A stretch of 64,000 bases of DNA from the NCBI RefSeq assembly GCF_011008565.1, contig NZ_JAAIWK010000003.1, positions 148,849-212,848 of the forward strand, in the 5' to 3' direction. The DNA is from Heyndrickxia ginsengihumi (GTDB lineage: Bacteria > Bacillota > Bacilli > Bacillales > Bacillaceae_C). The translations under genes were made by a program, and so were the position numbers. The notes beneath the pieces are model-generated. The model was not told the DNA's origin. It saw nothing but the letters and a program-made list of their open reading frames with translations, and made no database searches. How positions within the stretch are numbered: position 1 is the stretch's first letter; each line of letters begins with the position of its first letter. Of this stretch, positions 1 to 9,289 are shown piece by piece.

Positions 1-138
1 ACAACGAAAAATGCTGCAACAGGAACGGGATTAGGCCTATCTGTAAGTCTTGGCATCGCAGAGGCACATGGTGGAACTTTGAAGGCGGACAGTGTATTTG
101 GCAAAGGGAGCACCTTCAAACTCATTTTACCGGTTTAA
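1..138 (+). CDS. Sensor histidine kinase, C-terminal fragment
   Basis: The window opens inside this gene; 45 residues remain before the TAA at 136-138. The visible part reads ...[19 protein letters not shown]... and then a [11 protein letters not shown] end. That is the G2 box and last strand of a HATPase_c (Bergerat-fold) domain, which binds ATP in two-component sensor kinases. The family identity is secure from the GLGL and AHGG motifs, but the input domain lies outside the window, so the signal is unknown. The next gene on the same strand is a response regulator, so the two are the likely cognate pair, although a 230-base gap with a repeat element separates them. Confidence 0.85.
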   Translation, partial: TTKNAATGTGLGLSVSLGIAEAHGGTLKADSVFGKGSTFKLILPV

Positions 139-220
139 TGGATTTCCTTTATGTAGTGTCTAAACTTTATCGTTTTTTCATCAAAGATAACAGATATCAT
201 CTTGCTAAAGTTTCATAATG

Positions 221-287
221 AAGTTGATTAGTGTGGAAGGTGCGAGACTTATGCGGAAAGCGAGCATCTTGAAACGGAAATCAACTC
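221..287. repeat. Short dispersed repeat copy with terminal inverted repeats
   Basis: The interval is bounded by AGTTGATT (222-229) and AATCAACT (279-286). It contains GCGGAAAGCGAGCATC, the conserved right-hand core of a repeat I know from intergenic regions of many Bacillaceae. Related sequence occurs at 55514-55605 and 58986-59088 in this window. It sits between the kinase and regulator genes and may affect their co-transcription. No function is established. Confidence 0.55.
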
Positions 288-372
288 CTTATAAACAACA
301 ATCTACTAGAAAAGAGTCTCTAAAATGCAGGACTTTTCTCCGGTGAATTCGTTATACAAAAGGAGTGATATG

Positions 373-1824
373 ATGTCTAATATTTTAATAGTTGATGATG
401 AAATTGAGCTTTGCCATTTCCTTAACTATCTGTTATGCGATTTAGGGCATGCAGTTACAGTTTGTACAAGTGGAGAGGATTTTGATAGGGCAATTATGGA
501 AAAAGAGTTTGAACTGGCGTTTCTCGATATTAGGCTTCCAGACAGAAATGGATTAGATATTTTACAACATTTGAAGCAGCGGCAGCCACTGTGCAAAGTC
601 GTTGTGATGACAGGATATGGGACTATTAAAACAGCAGTTTCAGCTATTAAATTTGGGGCGGATGATTTTATTGAAAAACCATTCGATAATATTGAGGATA
701 TTGAACTTTTAACAGAACAATTATTGGTGAAGGGCAGTGCACCTGCAGATCATGAGGCGCTTGAACTTGCTAGCCGTCTGAATTGTTTTATTGGAAAAAA
801 TGAAGAGATGAATCAGCTTTATAAATTAGCATATAAGTTTGCGAAAAAGAATGTAACGGTTCTCATAGAAGGAGAAACAGGGACGGGGAAGGAAGTGCTT
901 GCCCATTTCATTCATCATGCAAGCAAACGTGCAGGATCTCCATTTATTGGAGTAAACTGTGGAGCGATCCAAGAAAATCTCCTTGAGAGTGAATTGTTCG
1001 GGCATACAAAAGGGGCTTTTACAGGAGCTGCAAAGGAAAAAAAGGGGTATTTTGAACAAGCAGGGAAAGGGACGTTATTTCTTGACGAAATTGGTGAAGC
1101 ATCACTTGCCACACAAGTAAAGCTCCTAAGAGTTCTTGAAACAGGTGAATTTATAAAAGTTGGCGGGGAGACGATCAAAAAAAATCAAGCAAGGCTGATT
1201 GCTGCGTCACATGTTAATTTAGAGGAAGCGGTAGAAAACGGGACTTTTCGAGAAGATCTATTGTACCGTATTGATGTGGTGAAACTGACAATCCCTCCTT
1301 TACGGAAACGAGTTGAGGATATTCCGCAACTTGTTGATTACTATCTTAAACAGCATGAGTTGGGACTTTCCTTTACACCAGATACGATTGAATGTCTGTG
1401 CAAGTATAATTGGCCAGGAAATATGCGAGAATTCGTTAATATGATTAAGAGAGTAGCAGCACTGGCAGAAGGAGAAACGGCAATCATTACACCTCATTAT
1501 CTTCCTAGTAAGTTAATGAGCAATTCTAAGTATCTAGCAAGTGCAAATGTTCCAACAGCAGTTCATCAATCTATTCCGGCTATTGAAATGAACTTTGCGG
1601 ATTATTTAAGAGAATGGTGTCAACAAATGATAGATACATGGGAAGATGACGATGTTGTTGATTTACACCATGTTCTACAAATGATTAAGTCAATGGAAGT
1701 CGAAACGTTACAAGCTATTATAAAAAAGGCTTTAAAAAGAACCGTTGGGGATCGCAAACAAGCAGCAGAACAATTGGGGATATCATTGAGAACATTAAGA
1801 TATTACTTGAATGAGAAAAAATAA
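373..1824 (+). CDS. Sigma-54-dependent response regulator (NtrC/DctD class)
   Basis: This 483-residue protein is a phosphorylation-controlled activator of sigma-54 (SigL) RNA polymerase. Residues 1-120 form a receiver domain with acidic residues at 9-10, phosphoacceptor D52, T80 and K102. Residues ~135-370 form the AAA+ domain with Walker A GETGTGKE (167-174), the sigma-54 contact loop GAFTGA (214-219) and Walker B TLFLDEIG. The last ~30 residues are a Fis-type helix-turn-helix. Two ATGs lie at 370 and 373; AGGAG at 361-365 is better spaced for 373. An in-frame ATG at 325 has no RBS. The kinase tail upstream is the probable partner. A sigma-54 promoter upstream of convergent adhT makes that gene the likely target, which is inference. 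Confidence 0.93.
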   Translation: MSNILIVDDEIELCHFLNYLLCDLGHAVTVCTSGEDFDRAIMEKEFELAFLDIRLPDRNGLDILQHLKQRQPLCKVVVMTGYGTIKTAVSAIKFGADDFIEKPFDNIEDIELLTEQLLVKGSAPADHEALELASRLNCFIGKNEEMNQLYKLAYKFAKKNVTVLIEGETGTGKEVLAHFIHHASKRAGSPFIGVNCGAIQENLLESELFGHTKGAFTGAAKEKKGYFEQAGKGTLFLDEIGEASLATQVKLLRVLETGEFIKVGGETIKKNQARLIAASHVNLEEAVENGTFREDLLYRIDVVKLTIPPLRKRVEDIPQLVDYYLKQHELGLSFTPDTIECLCKYNWPGNMREFVNMIKRVAALAEGETAIITPHYLPSKLMSNSKYLASANVPTAVHQSIPAIEMNFADYLREWCQQMIDTWEDDDVVDLHHVLQMIKSMEVETLQAIIKKALKRTVGDRKQAAEQLGISLRTLRYYLNEKK

Positions 1825-1948
1825 CCAATGTTGCAAGGTACGGAAAAGGGATATTTTCTATTATAAAAAAGGTTAGTAGGGCATGCTGATTTCTTTTTAT
1901 CTGTGAATCAGTCACCCAAAAAATTGAAAATTAACCTGAGCTTTTTTA

Positions 1949-1992
1949 TACAAAAACAGGGAGCATATTGCATCATGCTCCTTGTTTTTGTA
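1949..1992. terminator. Bidirectional terminator between regulator and adhT
   Basis: An 18-bp hairpin (1949-1966 with 1975-1992, 8-nt loop) has a GGGAGCAT/ATGCTCC core and A/T-rich arms, so it gives a U-tract on both strands. It lies between two convergent genes. Confidence 0.85.
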
Positions 1993-2031
1993 TGAAAGAT
2001 TAGATTAATTGTAAAGCGTTTTCAAAATAAC

Positions 2032-3048
2032 TTATTTGTCCATTGTTAATACAATACGTCCATTGATTTTGCCGGATTCCATTTTTTCAAATACATCGTT
2101 AATAGCCTCGAGAGGAGCTGTTTCGATTTGGGCACGGACTTTTCCACGTGCAGCAAAATCGAGCGCTTCTTGCATATCCTTTCTTGTACCGACAATGGAT
2201 CCTTTTATAGCGACCCCATTTAGAACAGTATCAAAAATTGGAATTGGTAATTCTTCATGTGGAAGACCGACAACAACCAATGTTCCACCACGTTTTACAG
2301 ATTGATAGGCCTGTTCAAATGCCTTGCTTGTAACAGCAACACTGACCGCCGCTTGAACTCCGTCGACTTTCTCTTGAATCGCAGCGACTGGATCGACTTT
2401 CATGCTATTAATTGTAATGTCTGCTCCAAGCTGTTTTGCTAAGTCTAATTTTTCGTCATGAATATCAACACCAATGACGTTAAGCCCCATTGCTTTTGCA
2501 TATTGAAGGGCGATGTGTCCAAGACCGCCGATTCCATAAATTGCCACCCATTCTCCAGGTTTTGCTTCAGATACTTTCAATGCCTTATATGTTGTAACGC
2601 CAGCACAAAGTATAGGAGCGATTTCAACAGGATCTAATCCAGCTGGTATTTTTGCTACGTAATCTGCAGGCGCTTTACAGTACTCTGCGTAGCCTCCATC
2701 TACTGAGTAGCCACCATTCAACTGGTTAGGACAAAGCGTTTCCCGACCGCTCAGACAATATTCACATTCGCCACAAGCTGAATATAGCCATGGAATTCCT
2801 ACACGATCGCCAACTTTGAGAGATTTAACCCCATCGCCGATTTCTTCAATAATCCCTACCCCTTCATGTCCGGGAATTAAGGGGAGCTTTGGTTTTACTG
2901 GCCAGTCTCCATGTGCGGCATGAAGATCTGTGTGGCATACACCACAAGCCTCAATTTTAACGAGTACTTCCCCATATTCCAAAACAGGTTTTTCCACTTC
3001 TTTAATTTCCAACTGCTTTTTAAATTCATTCACAACTGCTGCCTTCAT
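2032..3048 (-). CDS. adhT: Zinc-dependent alcohol dehydrogenase AdhT
   Basis: This 338-residue NAD-dependent medium-chain alcohol dehydrogenase interconverts ethanol (or other primary alcohols) and aldehydes in the cytoplasm. It closely resembles Geobacillus stearothermophilus ADH-HT. Catalytic zinc ligands are C38, H61 and C148, with E62 beside H61. The structural zinc lobe has C92, C95, C98 and C106. The Rossmann motif GIGGLG lies at 172-177. The start at 3048 is preferred over an in-frame ATG at 3057 because AAGGGGG lies about 10 nt upstream of 3048 but almost touches 3057, and because AdhT proteins begin MKAAVV. A sigma-54 promoter lies about 45 bases upstream, so SigL control by the neighbouring response regulator is likely. 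Confidence 0.95.
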   Translation of the reverse strand: MKAAVVNEFKKQLEIKEVEKPVLEYGEVLVKIEACGVCHTDLHAAHGDWPVKPKLPLIPGHEGVGIIEEIGDGVKSLKVGDRVGIPWLYSACGECEYCLSGRETLCPNQLNGGYSVDGGYAEYCKAPADYVAKIPAGLDPVEIAPILCAGVTTYKALKVSEAKPGEWVAIYGIGGLGHIALQYAKAMGLNVIGVDIHDEKLDLAKQLGADITINSMKVDPVAAIQEKVDGVQAAVSVAVTSKAFEQAYQSVKRGGTLVVVGLPHEELPIPIFDTVLNGVAIKGSIVGTRKDMQEALDFAARGKVRAQIETAPLEAINDVFEKMESGKINGRIVLTMDK

Positions 3049-3090
3049 TGTTCCCATTCCCCCTTGTTCTCTTCATTCAATATTATTTAA

Positions 3091-3107
3091 TGCAATTACT
3101 ATGCCAA
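3091..3107 (-). promoter_or_regulatory. Sigma-54 (SigL) -24/-12 promoter of adhT
   Basis: On the minus strand the sequence reads TTGGCATAGTAATTGCAT. It matches the TTGGCAC-N5-TTGCA consensus, with the required 10 bases between the invariant GG and GC. Transcription would begin near 3080, about 30 bases before the ATG. A sigma-54 activator gene lies on the far side of adhT. Confidence 0.8.
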
Positions 3108-3157
3108 CTTTAAAATTCTATAAAAATATGAGAATCATACAAAATGAACATGCTAAC

Positions 3158-3206
3158 GGCCAAAATTTCGGCAATGAAGGTCAAATGTTCGGCTAAATCT
3201 GCCGAA
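3158..3206. promoter_or_regulatory. Candidate upstream activator sites for the sigma-54 regulator
   Basis: Two copies of TTCGGC (3167-3172 and 3188-3193) are spaced 21 bases apart, two helical turns. The second forms a perfect inverted repeat with GCCGAA at 3201-3206 across a 7-base spacer. The first faces a degenerate GCCAAA at 3159-3164. They lie ~85-125 bases upstream of the predicted adhT start site, the usual range for NtrC-class enhancers. Confidence 0.5.
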
Positions 3207-3361
3207 AAACTTGCCAGCCTCCATTTGAAAGCAGCTAATACATTCTTTCCCGCCATAGCTATACACATCAAAATGAAGCGGACTTGTCCCATATGCTAGA
3301 TTATTCAAAGAATGAAAAGAATGTTGGAGAATCAATCATGACAATCAATTATGCCAGCGAG

Positions 3362-3418
3362 TCTGAAAATAAAGAGAGAATCTCATCAAGGAATTAAATC
3401 TTTGACGAAATTCTCTCA
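3362..3418 (-). terminator. Terminator of the coat-protein gene
   Basis: On the minus strand GAGAGAATTTCGTCAAAG pairs with a downstream CTTGATGAGATTCTCTC arm, with a few wobble pairs, followed by a T-rich tract (TTTATTTTC). It lies just past the stop of the gene at 3450. Confidence 0.65.
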
Positions 3419-3449
3419 TTAAGTATTCCTTTAAAATTGAAAAGGTACA

Positions 3450-3938
3450 TTAATATTTCATTTTTAAAGCTTTATTCGCATTTTTTACATCATTACTGAG
3501 AAGCTGGCTTAGATTATAAGCAGGATATTGACCATTTTGATACATATAATTGAACACGCGTGTATGCCAATCAATTGCCCCGTTTAGATGGCGGGTAAGT
3601 AAGGTTTTTAATGCTGGTGTAGCTGTTTCGGTAATAGCGGCTGCATAGTTTTTAATTGCTGATTTTGAAGAGCTTAGTAGTTCGCCAGCAAAATAGCCAG
3701 TGTCTACTTCTCTAATTTCCTCTACCTCATCTTCTTCAAGACGGGGAGCGGATTTATAAAAAGGCAGCAGTTCGCGAATATTATTCTCAAGAGTCTGAAT
3801 AGAGAAAGTGTAAAGCTCTTTTAATTGCGCATCTTTTAAGTTCTTGAAAGATGCTTTACATTTTGTTAGACAATTCGTTTGCGATGCAACGAGTTCGTGA
3901 ATTTCTAATGTTTCATGCCAGCCTAATGTTTTGGGCAT
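3450..3938 (-). CDS. CotF-family spore coat protein
   Basis: This is a 162-residue, mostly helical protein with the Coat F (ferritin-like) fold typical of Bacillus CotF/YhcQ-type proteins. The recognisable parts are an N-terminal WHETLEIHELVASQT helix, a central long helix with acidic residues, and the C-terminal DWHTRVFNYMYQNGQYP stretch. It probably belongs to the spore coat or to a stress-related paralogue group. The role is inferred from the family, since these proteins lack a known enzymatic activity. AAAGGAGGAAA precedes the ATG at good distance. It appears monocistronic, with its own terminator. I see no clear sporulation sigma-factor promoter. Confidence 0.75.
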   Translation of the reverse strand: MPKTLGWHETLEIHELVASQTNCLTKCKASFKNLKDAQLKELYTFSIQTLENNIRELLPFYKSAPRLEEDEVEEIREVDTGYFAGELLSSSKSAIKNYAAAITETATPALKTLLTRHLNGAIDWHTRVFNYMYQNGQYPAYNLSQLLSNDVKNANKALKMKY

Positions 3939-4105
3939 ACGAGTTTCCTCCTTTTATTCTTTACACTAACCCATTATTATTCTTTATTCTCTTCACGGTG
4001 CATGTTTGTTGCTTTTAAAAACTTAATGAATAAGCCTAAATATTTTCACAAATGAATCATATTTGCTATGATATGGTTGAATCTTATACGGAGGAGTGGA
4101 TATAG

Positions 4106-5038
4106 ATGTCGGAACAAAAGAGACTTGGAAAAACAGATCTTTATGTAAATCCAATTGGACTTGGTACCAATGCGGTAGGGGGACATAACATTTATCCAAA
4201 CTTAAATGAAGAAACGGGAAAAGATGTTGTTCGCACTGCCTTAGATCATGGTATGAACTTTTTAGATACTGCCTTTATATATGGGCCAGAAAGATCGGAA
4301 GAATTAATTGGCGAAGTGTTAAAAGAAAAAGGCAACCGTGATAAAGTGGTACTTGCAACAAAAGGTGCTCATAAATTTGAAGGAAATAATATTGTATTCG
4401 ATAACTCCCCGGCTTTTTTGAAAGATGCCGTTGAAGGCAGCTTAAGACGTTTGCAAACTGATTATATTGACTTATTTTATATTCACTTTCCCGATGAACA
4501 AACACCAAAGGATGAAGCTGTCGGTGCCTTACAACGTTTGAAGGATGAAGGGAAGATTCGCGCAATTGGTGTTTCAAATTTTTCAATTGATCAGTTAAAA
4601 GAAGCTAATAAAGATGGCTATGTGGATGTATTACAGTCTGAATATAATTTGTTTAAACGTGAAGCAGAAAAAGAATTACTACCGTATACTGCAGAACACC
4701 AAATTTCTTTTATTCCGTACTTCCCACTTGCAGCAGGTTTATTAGCAGGAAAGTATACGAAAGATACAACATTTGAAGGTGGACGGGCAAATAATCCTTT
4801 ATACAAAGGAGAAACTTTCATCCGTAATCTAGAGAAGGTTGAACAACTGCGTACCATTGCAAATGCCAAAAACGCAGAGGTTGCTCATGTTGTCCTTGCC
4901 TGGTATCTTACTCGTGAATCAATTGATGCAGTTATCCCAGGTGCAAAAAAACCAGAGCAAGTTGTAAATAATCTCGAAACATTAAAAGTTCAATTAACAC
5001 CAGATGAAGTCCAAAAAATCAGCGATATTTTTCAGTAA
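4106..5038 (+). CDS. Aldo/keto reductase, IolS-like (AKR11 family)
   Basis: This 310-residue NADPH-dependent aldo/keto reductase is closely similar to B. subtilis IolS, including the opening [22 protein letters not shown] block. The (beta/alpha)8 barrel keeps the catalytic tetrad D54, Y59, K86 and H127. It reduces aldehydes or ketones, but the physiological substrate is unknown. Despite its name, IolS is not clearly needed for inositol use, and no iol genes are nearby. The start has GGAGGAG about 9 bases upstream. The gene stands alone between the divergent coat-protein gene and a nitroreductase, so detoxification of carbonyls is a reasonable guess. Calling it iolS itself would over-commit. 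Confidence 0.85.
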   Translation: MSEQKRLGKTDLYVNPIGLGTNAVGGHNIYPNLNEETGKDVVRTALDHGMNFLDTAFIYGPERSEELIGEVLKEKGNRDKVVLATKGAHKFEGNNIVFDNSPAFLKDAVEGSLRRLQTDYIDLFYIHFPDEQTPKDEAVGALQRLKDEGKIRAIGVSNFSIDQLKEANKDGYVDVLQSEYNLFKREAEKELLPYTAEHQISFIPYFPLAAGLLAGKYTKDTTFEGGRANNPLYKGETFIRNLEKVEQLRTIANAKNAEVAHVVLAWYLTRESIDAVIPGAKKPEQVVNNLETLKVQLTPDEVQKISDIFQ

Positions 5039-5145
5039 AACTCATATTATTGCATTCATAAAGTAGAAACTGTGCTTTGCCATTGAAGTACGATTTTTCA
5101 TAGCATATACTTGTCTTATATGACAGATGTTAAGGAGTGGAAAAA

Positions 5146-5712
5146 ATGGGTGTTTTAGATTTAATTAAATCTCGCAGATCTATTGGTGTTGTCGATGAAA
5201 GAGATGTGCCGGATGAAGTCATTCATACATTATTAGAGGCAGCTACTTGGGCGCCAAACCATAAAAAAACTGAGCCATGGAAGTTTCGTGTGATCAAGGG
5301 AGAAGGCCGCGCAAAGCTTGGTGAAGAAATGGGACGGATCATGAAATTAAAGACAGCGGATTTAAGTGAAGAAGAAGCTGCAAAAAAAGTCGAAAAGGCA
5401 GCAAAAGGCCCGCTAAGAGCACCGGTTATTATTGCGGTTTGTGTGAGTCCATCTGGAAAAGTGCCAGAAGTAGAGGAAGTTGTTGCAGCGGGTTGTGCTC
5501 TGCAAAATCTACTATTAACAGCTACTGAAAAAGGTTTAGCGACTATTTGTAGAACAGGGGATATCGTCTATCAGCCTGAGTTGAAGCAATACTTGCAATT
5601 AGAAGAAAATGACCAAATTATAGGGCTCGTTTATGTAGGTTATCCGAAGAAAGAATTAGACATTAAAGCACAACGTACACCAATTGAAGAAAAAACGATC
5701 TGGTATCAATAA
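5146..5712 (+). CDS. Nitroreductase-family flavoprotein, YdjA-like
   Basis: This 188-residue FMN-dependent NAD(P)H oxidoreductase belongs to the compact YdjA branch of the nitroreductase fold. The N-terminal RRSIGVVDERDVP segment and the APNHKKTEPWKF motif form the FMN phosphate site. The GCALQNLLLTATEKGL helix and the terminal YVGYP strand follow the family pattern. Such enzymes reduce nitro-compounds, quinones or enals, and the in vivo substrate is unknown. The start is ATG 5146 because AAGGAG (5132-5137) is correctly spaced. An in-frame GTG at 5137 overlaps that RBS and is unlikely. A hairpin terminator follows directly, so it is a single-gene or end-of-operon unit. Confidence 0.85.
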   Translation: MGVLDLIKSRRSIGVVDERDVPDEVIHTLLEAATWAPNHKKTEPWKFRVIKGEGRAKLGEEMGRIMKLKTADLSEEEAAKKVEKAAKGPLRAPVIIAVCVSPSGKVPEVEEVVAAGCALQNLLLTATEKGLATICRTGDIVYQPELKQYLQLEENDQIIGLVYVGYPKKELDIKAQRTPIEEKTIWYQ

Positions 5713-5720
5713 TGAGTTTG

Positions 5721-5755
5721 AGCCGATTCCTTTATAAGGGCGGCTTTCTTTTTTT
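5721..5755 (+). terminator. Terminator after the nitroreductase gene
   Basis: AGCCG and CGGCT flank an inner CCTT/AAGG pairing (5721-5745), followed by TTTCTTTTTTT. This is a typical rho-independent terminator. Confidence 0.8.
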
Positions 5756-5869
5756 AATGCAGAAAAAATACTAATAAATTGAAAGAATAAATACATAGAA
5801 AATTATGATATAATTTTATTGTAAGCCTTTTCTATAATATTTACATCATTTCGAATAAGGAGAGAATTT

Positions 5870-7249
5870 ATGGTGGAACTACCGAAACAAAAAACATTGG
5901 AACGTGGACTTAAAAATCGTCATATCCAATTGATTGCGATAGGTGGAGCAATTGGAACAGGGCTTTTTCTTGGAGCTGGTAAATCCATTCATTTTGCAGG
6001 TCCTTCTATTATGCTCGTATACTTAATTATTGGACTTGCACTGTTTTTTATGATGAGGGCTCTAGGAGAATTGTTACTTTACAAACCGACAACTGGTTCT
6101 TTTACGGAGTTTGCTGATGCGTTCATTGGCCCTTGGGCTGGCTTTATTACAGGCTGGACTTATTGGTTCTGTTGGATCGCAACAGGGATTGCTGAAATTA
6201 CAGCAGTAGGAATGTATGTCAAGTTTTGGATTCCGGATTGTCCTCAATGGATTCCAGCACTTATTTGTGTCGTCGTGCTATTTTTTATTAATGTTGCAAC
6301 AGTTAAAGCTTTTGGTGAAATTGAATTTTGGTTTGCAATTATTAAAGTTATTACAATTATTGCCCTAATTGTTGTGGGGCTTGCTCTAGTATTTATTGGC
6401 TTTAAAAGCCATGGTGGAGGAACACATGCATCATTTGCCAATCTTTGGGACTATGGTGGCTTTTTCCCAAATGGCACTTCAGGATTCCTTCTTGCGTTTG
6501 AGATGGCTGTATTCTCTTTCGTAGGAATAGAGCTTGTTGGTGTCACTGCTGGGGAGGCAGAAAATCCAAATGAAACTTTGCCAAAGGCAATTAATAATAT
6601 TCCAATTCGTATTTTAATTTTCTACATTGGTGCATTGTTTGTGATCATGTCCATTTATCCTTGGAGTCATATTGATCCTGCGGCAAGCCCGTTTGTTAAA
6701 GTATTTTCCGATATTGGAATTCCAGCTGCGGCAGGAATTATCAATTTTGTTGTATTAACATCTGCTGCCTCCTCTTGTAATAGTGGAATTTTTAGTACAA
6801 GCAGGATGTTGTATACCCTAGCAGAGGAAGGGAAGGCGCCGAAAGTATTTAGGACGTTAAATAACCGTAAAGTCCCTGCCCCTGCTTTACTTGGCTCTAC
6901 GGCAGTTCTCCTCCTTGGAGTTGTATTAAACTATTTTCTTAAAGAAGAAGTGTTCACGCTTGTGACAAGTATTGCAACGATATGCTTTATTTGGATATGG
7001 GCGATTATATTGATTGCTCATTTACGTTTTCGTAAAACAATGCCGGAGGAAGCAGCAAAAAATCCATTTAAAATGCCGTTAGCACCATATATTAATTGGA
7101 TTGTTCTTATTTTCTTTGCATTTATACTCGTTGTACTTGGTTTTGCAGAAGATACAAGAGTCGCTTTATTTGTAACACCAATATGGTTCATCATCTTAAT
7201 CATTGCATATTTAATATTGAAAAGAAAACAATCTACGAAAAACATATGA
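5870..7249 (+). CDS. Amino-acid permease, CycA/AapA-like (D-Ala/D-Ser/Gly)
   Basis: This 459-residue, 12-helix proton symporter of the AAT family (APC superfamily) sits in the cytoplasmic membrane. The sequence follows E. coli CycA and B. subtilis AapA almost block for block. Visible motifs are NRHIQLIAIGGAIGTGLF at TM1, ATVKxFGEIEFWFA, FVGIELVGVTAGEAENP and the SAASSxNSGIFSTSRML loop. D-serine, D-alanine and glycine are therefore the likely substrates, although close AAT paralogues carry other amino acids. AAGGAGAG sits before the ATG. It is transcribed alone and ends at a hairpin at 7310-7355. Confidence 0.85.
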   Translation: MVELPKQKTLERGLKNRHIQLIAIGGAIGTGLFLGAGKSIHFAGPSIMLVYLIIGLALFFMMRALGELLLYKPTTGSFTEFADAFIGPWAGFITGWTYWFCWIATGIAEITAVGMYVKFWIPDCPQWIPALICVVVLFFINVATVKAFGEIEFWFAIIKVITIIALIVVGLALVFIGFKSHGGGTHASFANLWDYGGFFPNGTSGFLLAFEMAVFSFVGIELVGVTAGEAENPNETLPKAINNIPIRILIFYIGALFVIMSIYPWSHIDPAASPFVKVFSDIGIPAAAGIINFVVLTSAASSCNSGIFSTSRMLYTLAEEGKAPKVFRTLNNRKVPAPALLGSTAVLLLGVVLNYFLKEEVFTLVTSIATICFIWIWAIILIAHLRFRKTMPEEAAKNPFKMPLAPYINWIVLIFFAFILVVLGFAEDTRVALFVTPIWFIILIIAYLILKRKQSTKNI

Positions 7250-7309
7250 GAGTCTAGATGAATTTATTTATATACGATGAAGAAGGCTGAGAAGAAGCTT
7301 TCAAATTGC

Positions 7310-7355
7310 AGACATGCCCATTGAATCTACTATTTGATGGATGTGTCTGTTTTTT
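7310..7355 (+). terminator. Terminator after the CycA-like permease
   Basis: AGACATGCCCAT (7310-7321) pairs with ATGGATGTGTCT (7337-7348), followed by GTTTTTTG. Confidence 0.65.
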
Positions 7356-7449
7356 GTTAAGCGGGATATCGTTTCTAGTTTGGCAAGTTCTTTAAGTTCA
7401 CGGCAACAAAAGCAAGCTCAGAGAGTCACCACACCATTTACTTAGATAT

Positions 7450-7484
7450 AAAAACAGCTGTCCCAATTAGGAACAGCTGTTTTT
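7450..7484 (-). terminator. Terminator of dtpT
   Basis: AAAACAGCTGT and ACAGCTGTTTT arms around a short loop give a U-tract on both strands. It lies six bases past the dtpT stop. Confidence 0.8.
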
Positions 7485-7490
7485 TTAAAA

Positions 7491-8978
7491 TTAATGAACA
7501 CCGCGCATTAATTTTTTAATCATTGGTGAAAGAGCAATTAATAGAATACCTAAAATAACAGATACGATTCCGACACCGCCAAAATAGGCAACTTCATGAT
7601 GATCAAATAGTTTGATAATTTGTGCGTTAATCGTTTGTGCAGAAGCATCTGATAAATTCCATAAGCTAATCATTTGTGCAGAGAATGCAGCTGGTGCTAA
7701 TTTAGTTGATACAGAAAGACCAACAGGAGATAAACATAATTCCCCGATTACCACTAAGAAATAGCTTAATACAAGCCATAACGGACTCACAAGAGTATTT
7801 GTGTCATTAATATAGGCAGGTATCATCATCACAATAAATGATAAACCAGCAAAAATAAGTCCGAATGAAAATTTAATTGGTGTTGACGGTTGTTTCTTGC
7901 CTAATTTCACCCATAACCATGCTAAGATTGGAGCAATGATGACAATAAATAATGGGTTTAACGTTTGGAACCAAGAAGGAAGTATTTTTATACCTGCATA
8001 GTGTAATTGTGTGCGTTTGTCAGCGTAAATCGCAAGCAATGTAGCTCCTTGTTCTTCAATCGCCCAGAAAACAACTGCACCAATAAATAGTGGGATATAA
8101 GCAAGTATACGTGCACGCTCTTCTGCTGATGTCTTTTTACTGAAATACATCATAATGAAATACCATAACGGAATTACGATACCTAAAACCGTAATAATCA
8201 TGATAAAACGATTAAGTGTTAAAATATGCGTTGGAATTGTAATAGCTAATAGAATAATTAAAATAGCAGTGGAAATTCCAATTCTTGTGAAAACTTTTAC
8301 TTTTTCATCCCCACTTAATGGATTTGGTGCGTATACGCCTGCTAAGCCGAGAGCTTTCTTTTTAGTAGCTACAAACATAACTAGTCCAAAGAACATTCCA
8401 ACTGCTGCGATACTAAAACCAAGATGATAGTTATACGTTTGTCCAACTGTTCCGACAACTAATGGTGCAACAAGTGCTCCGAAGTTAACAGCCATATAAT
8501 AAATACTGAAACCTGAATCACGGCGTTCATCGTTAGCGCTATATAATTCCCCAACCGTTGTTGCTGCGCTAGGTTTTAATAATGCTGTACCTGCTACGAT
8601 AAGTATCATAGAGATGATTAAAGTTGTCATTCCTCCTGGAATTGCAAGTGCAATATGTCCAAGCATGATCAGGACTCCACCGTAAAATACAGTTCTAGCG
8701 GAACCAAGTATACGGTCTGAGATCCATCCGCCAATAATTCCGGACATATAAACGAGGGCTCCGTAAATCGATGCGATAGAGGCAGCGGTATCAGTATCTA
8801 ATCCAAGCCCGCCATTTTTTAACTGGTCATACATGTAGTAAATTAGTAGACCTTTCATTCCGTAATATGAGAATCTCTCCCAAAATTCTGTGAAGAAAAG
8901 TGTGAATAACCCTCTAGGGTGACCAAAGAATCCCTTTTGCGGCACACTTTCTAGAATTTTCTGTCTATCAAGTGACAT
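7491..8978 (-). CDS. dtpT: Proton-coupled di/tripeptide transporter (POT family)
   Basis: This 495-residue membrane protein imports di- and tripeptides with protons. It is the orthologue-like counterpart of B. subtilis DtpT (YclF). The signature E31xxE34R35FSYYGM in TM1 is the POT proton-coupling motif. The GWISDR loop, FSIYYMAVNFGAL (PTR2 signature) and the LCLSPVGLS segment are all present. The family has 14 predicted helices. AGAGGAGGAAA precedes the ATG. The upstream 370 bases are very AT-rich and include a partial CodY-like box at 9056-9070, which would fit repression by branched-chain amino acids. That regulation is inference. Confidence 0.92.
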   Translation of the reverse strand: MSLDRQKILESVPQKGFFGHPRGLFTLFFTEFWERFSYYGMKGLLIYYMYDQLKNGGLGLDTDTAASIASIYGALVYMSGIIGGWISDRILGSARTVFYGGVLIMLGHIALAIPGGMTTLIISMILIVAGTALLKPSAATTVGELYSANDERRDSGFSIYYMAVNFGALVAPLVVGTVGQTYNYHLGFSIAAVGMFFGLVMFVATKKKALGLAGVYAPNPLSGDEKVKVFTRIGISTAILIILLAITIPTHILTLNRFIMIITVLGIVIPLWYFIMMYFSKKTSAEERARILAYIPLFIGAVVFWAIEEQGATLLAIYADKRTQLHYAGIKILPSWFQTLNPLFIVIIAPILAWLWVKLGKKQPSTPIKFSFGLIFAGLSFIVMMIPAYINDTNTLVSPLWLVLSYFLVVIGELCLSPVGLSVSTKLAPAAFSAQMISLWNLSDASAQTINAQIIKLFDHHEVAYFGGVGIVSVILGILLIALSPMIKKLMRGVH

Positions 8979-9055
8979 CTTGTTTCCTCCTCTTAATTTT
9001 TTACAAAATCATAGGTGAATCTTTTTTAAAAAAAGTATATTAGTATAATTTGGCG

Positions 9056-9070
9056 AATTAACAAAAAATT
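9056..9070 (-). promoter_or_regulatory. Possible CodY box upstream of dtpT
   Basis: On the minus strand AATTTTTTGTTAATT matches the CodY consensus AATTTTCWGAAAATT at 12 of 15 positions and overlaps a TTGTTA -35-like hexamer. In such AT-rich DNA a chance match is quite possible. Confidence 0.35.
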
Positions 9071-9289
9071 CACTCTAGAATATAAATAGAAACACCAATA
9101 GGTCACAGTAAAAACTATAATATCGTAAAATCGTTAAAAAATAAAGCTAAAAATTTACCAATTCTTATATTTTACGTGTATTTTCTACAAAAAACGACAA
9201 AATTTTAATTTTTTTATTTTACAGAATGTATTAAATTAAAACAAAAAAACACTTTATTTGTATAATATCTAAAAATAACGAACAATTTG

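Noticed and set aside
3110..3335. Two overlapping 60-codon frames upstream of adhT
   Set aside because: They overlap the sigma-54 promoter and activator sites, lack RBSs and resemble no protein.
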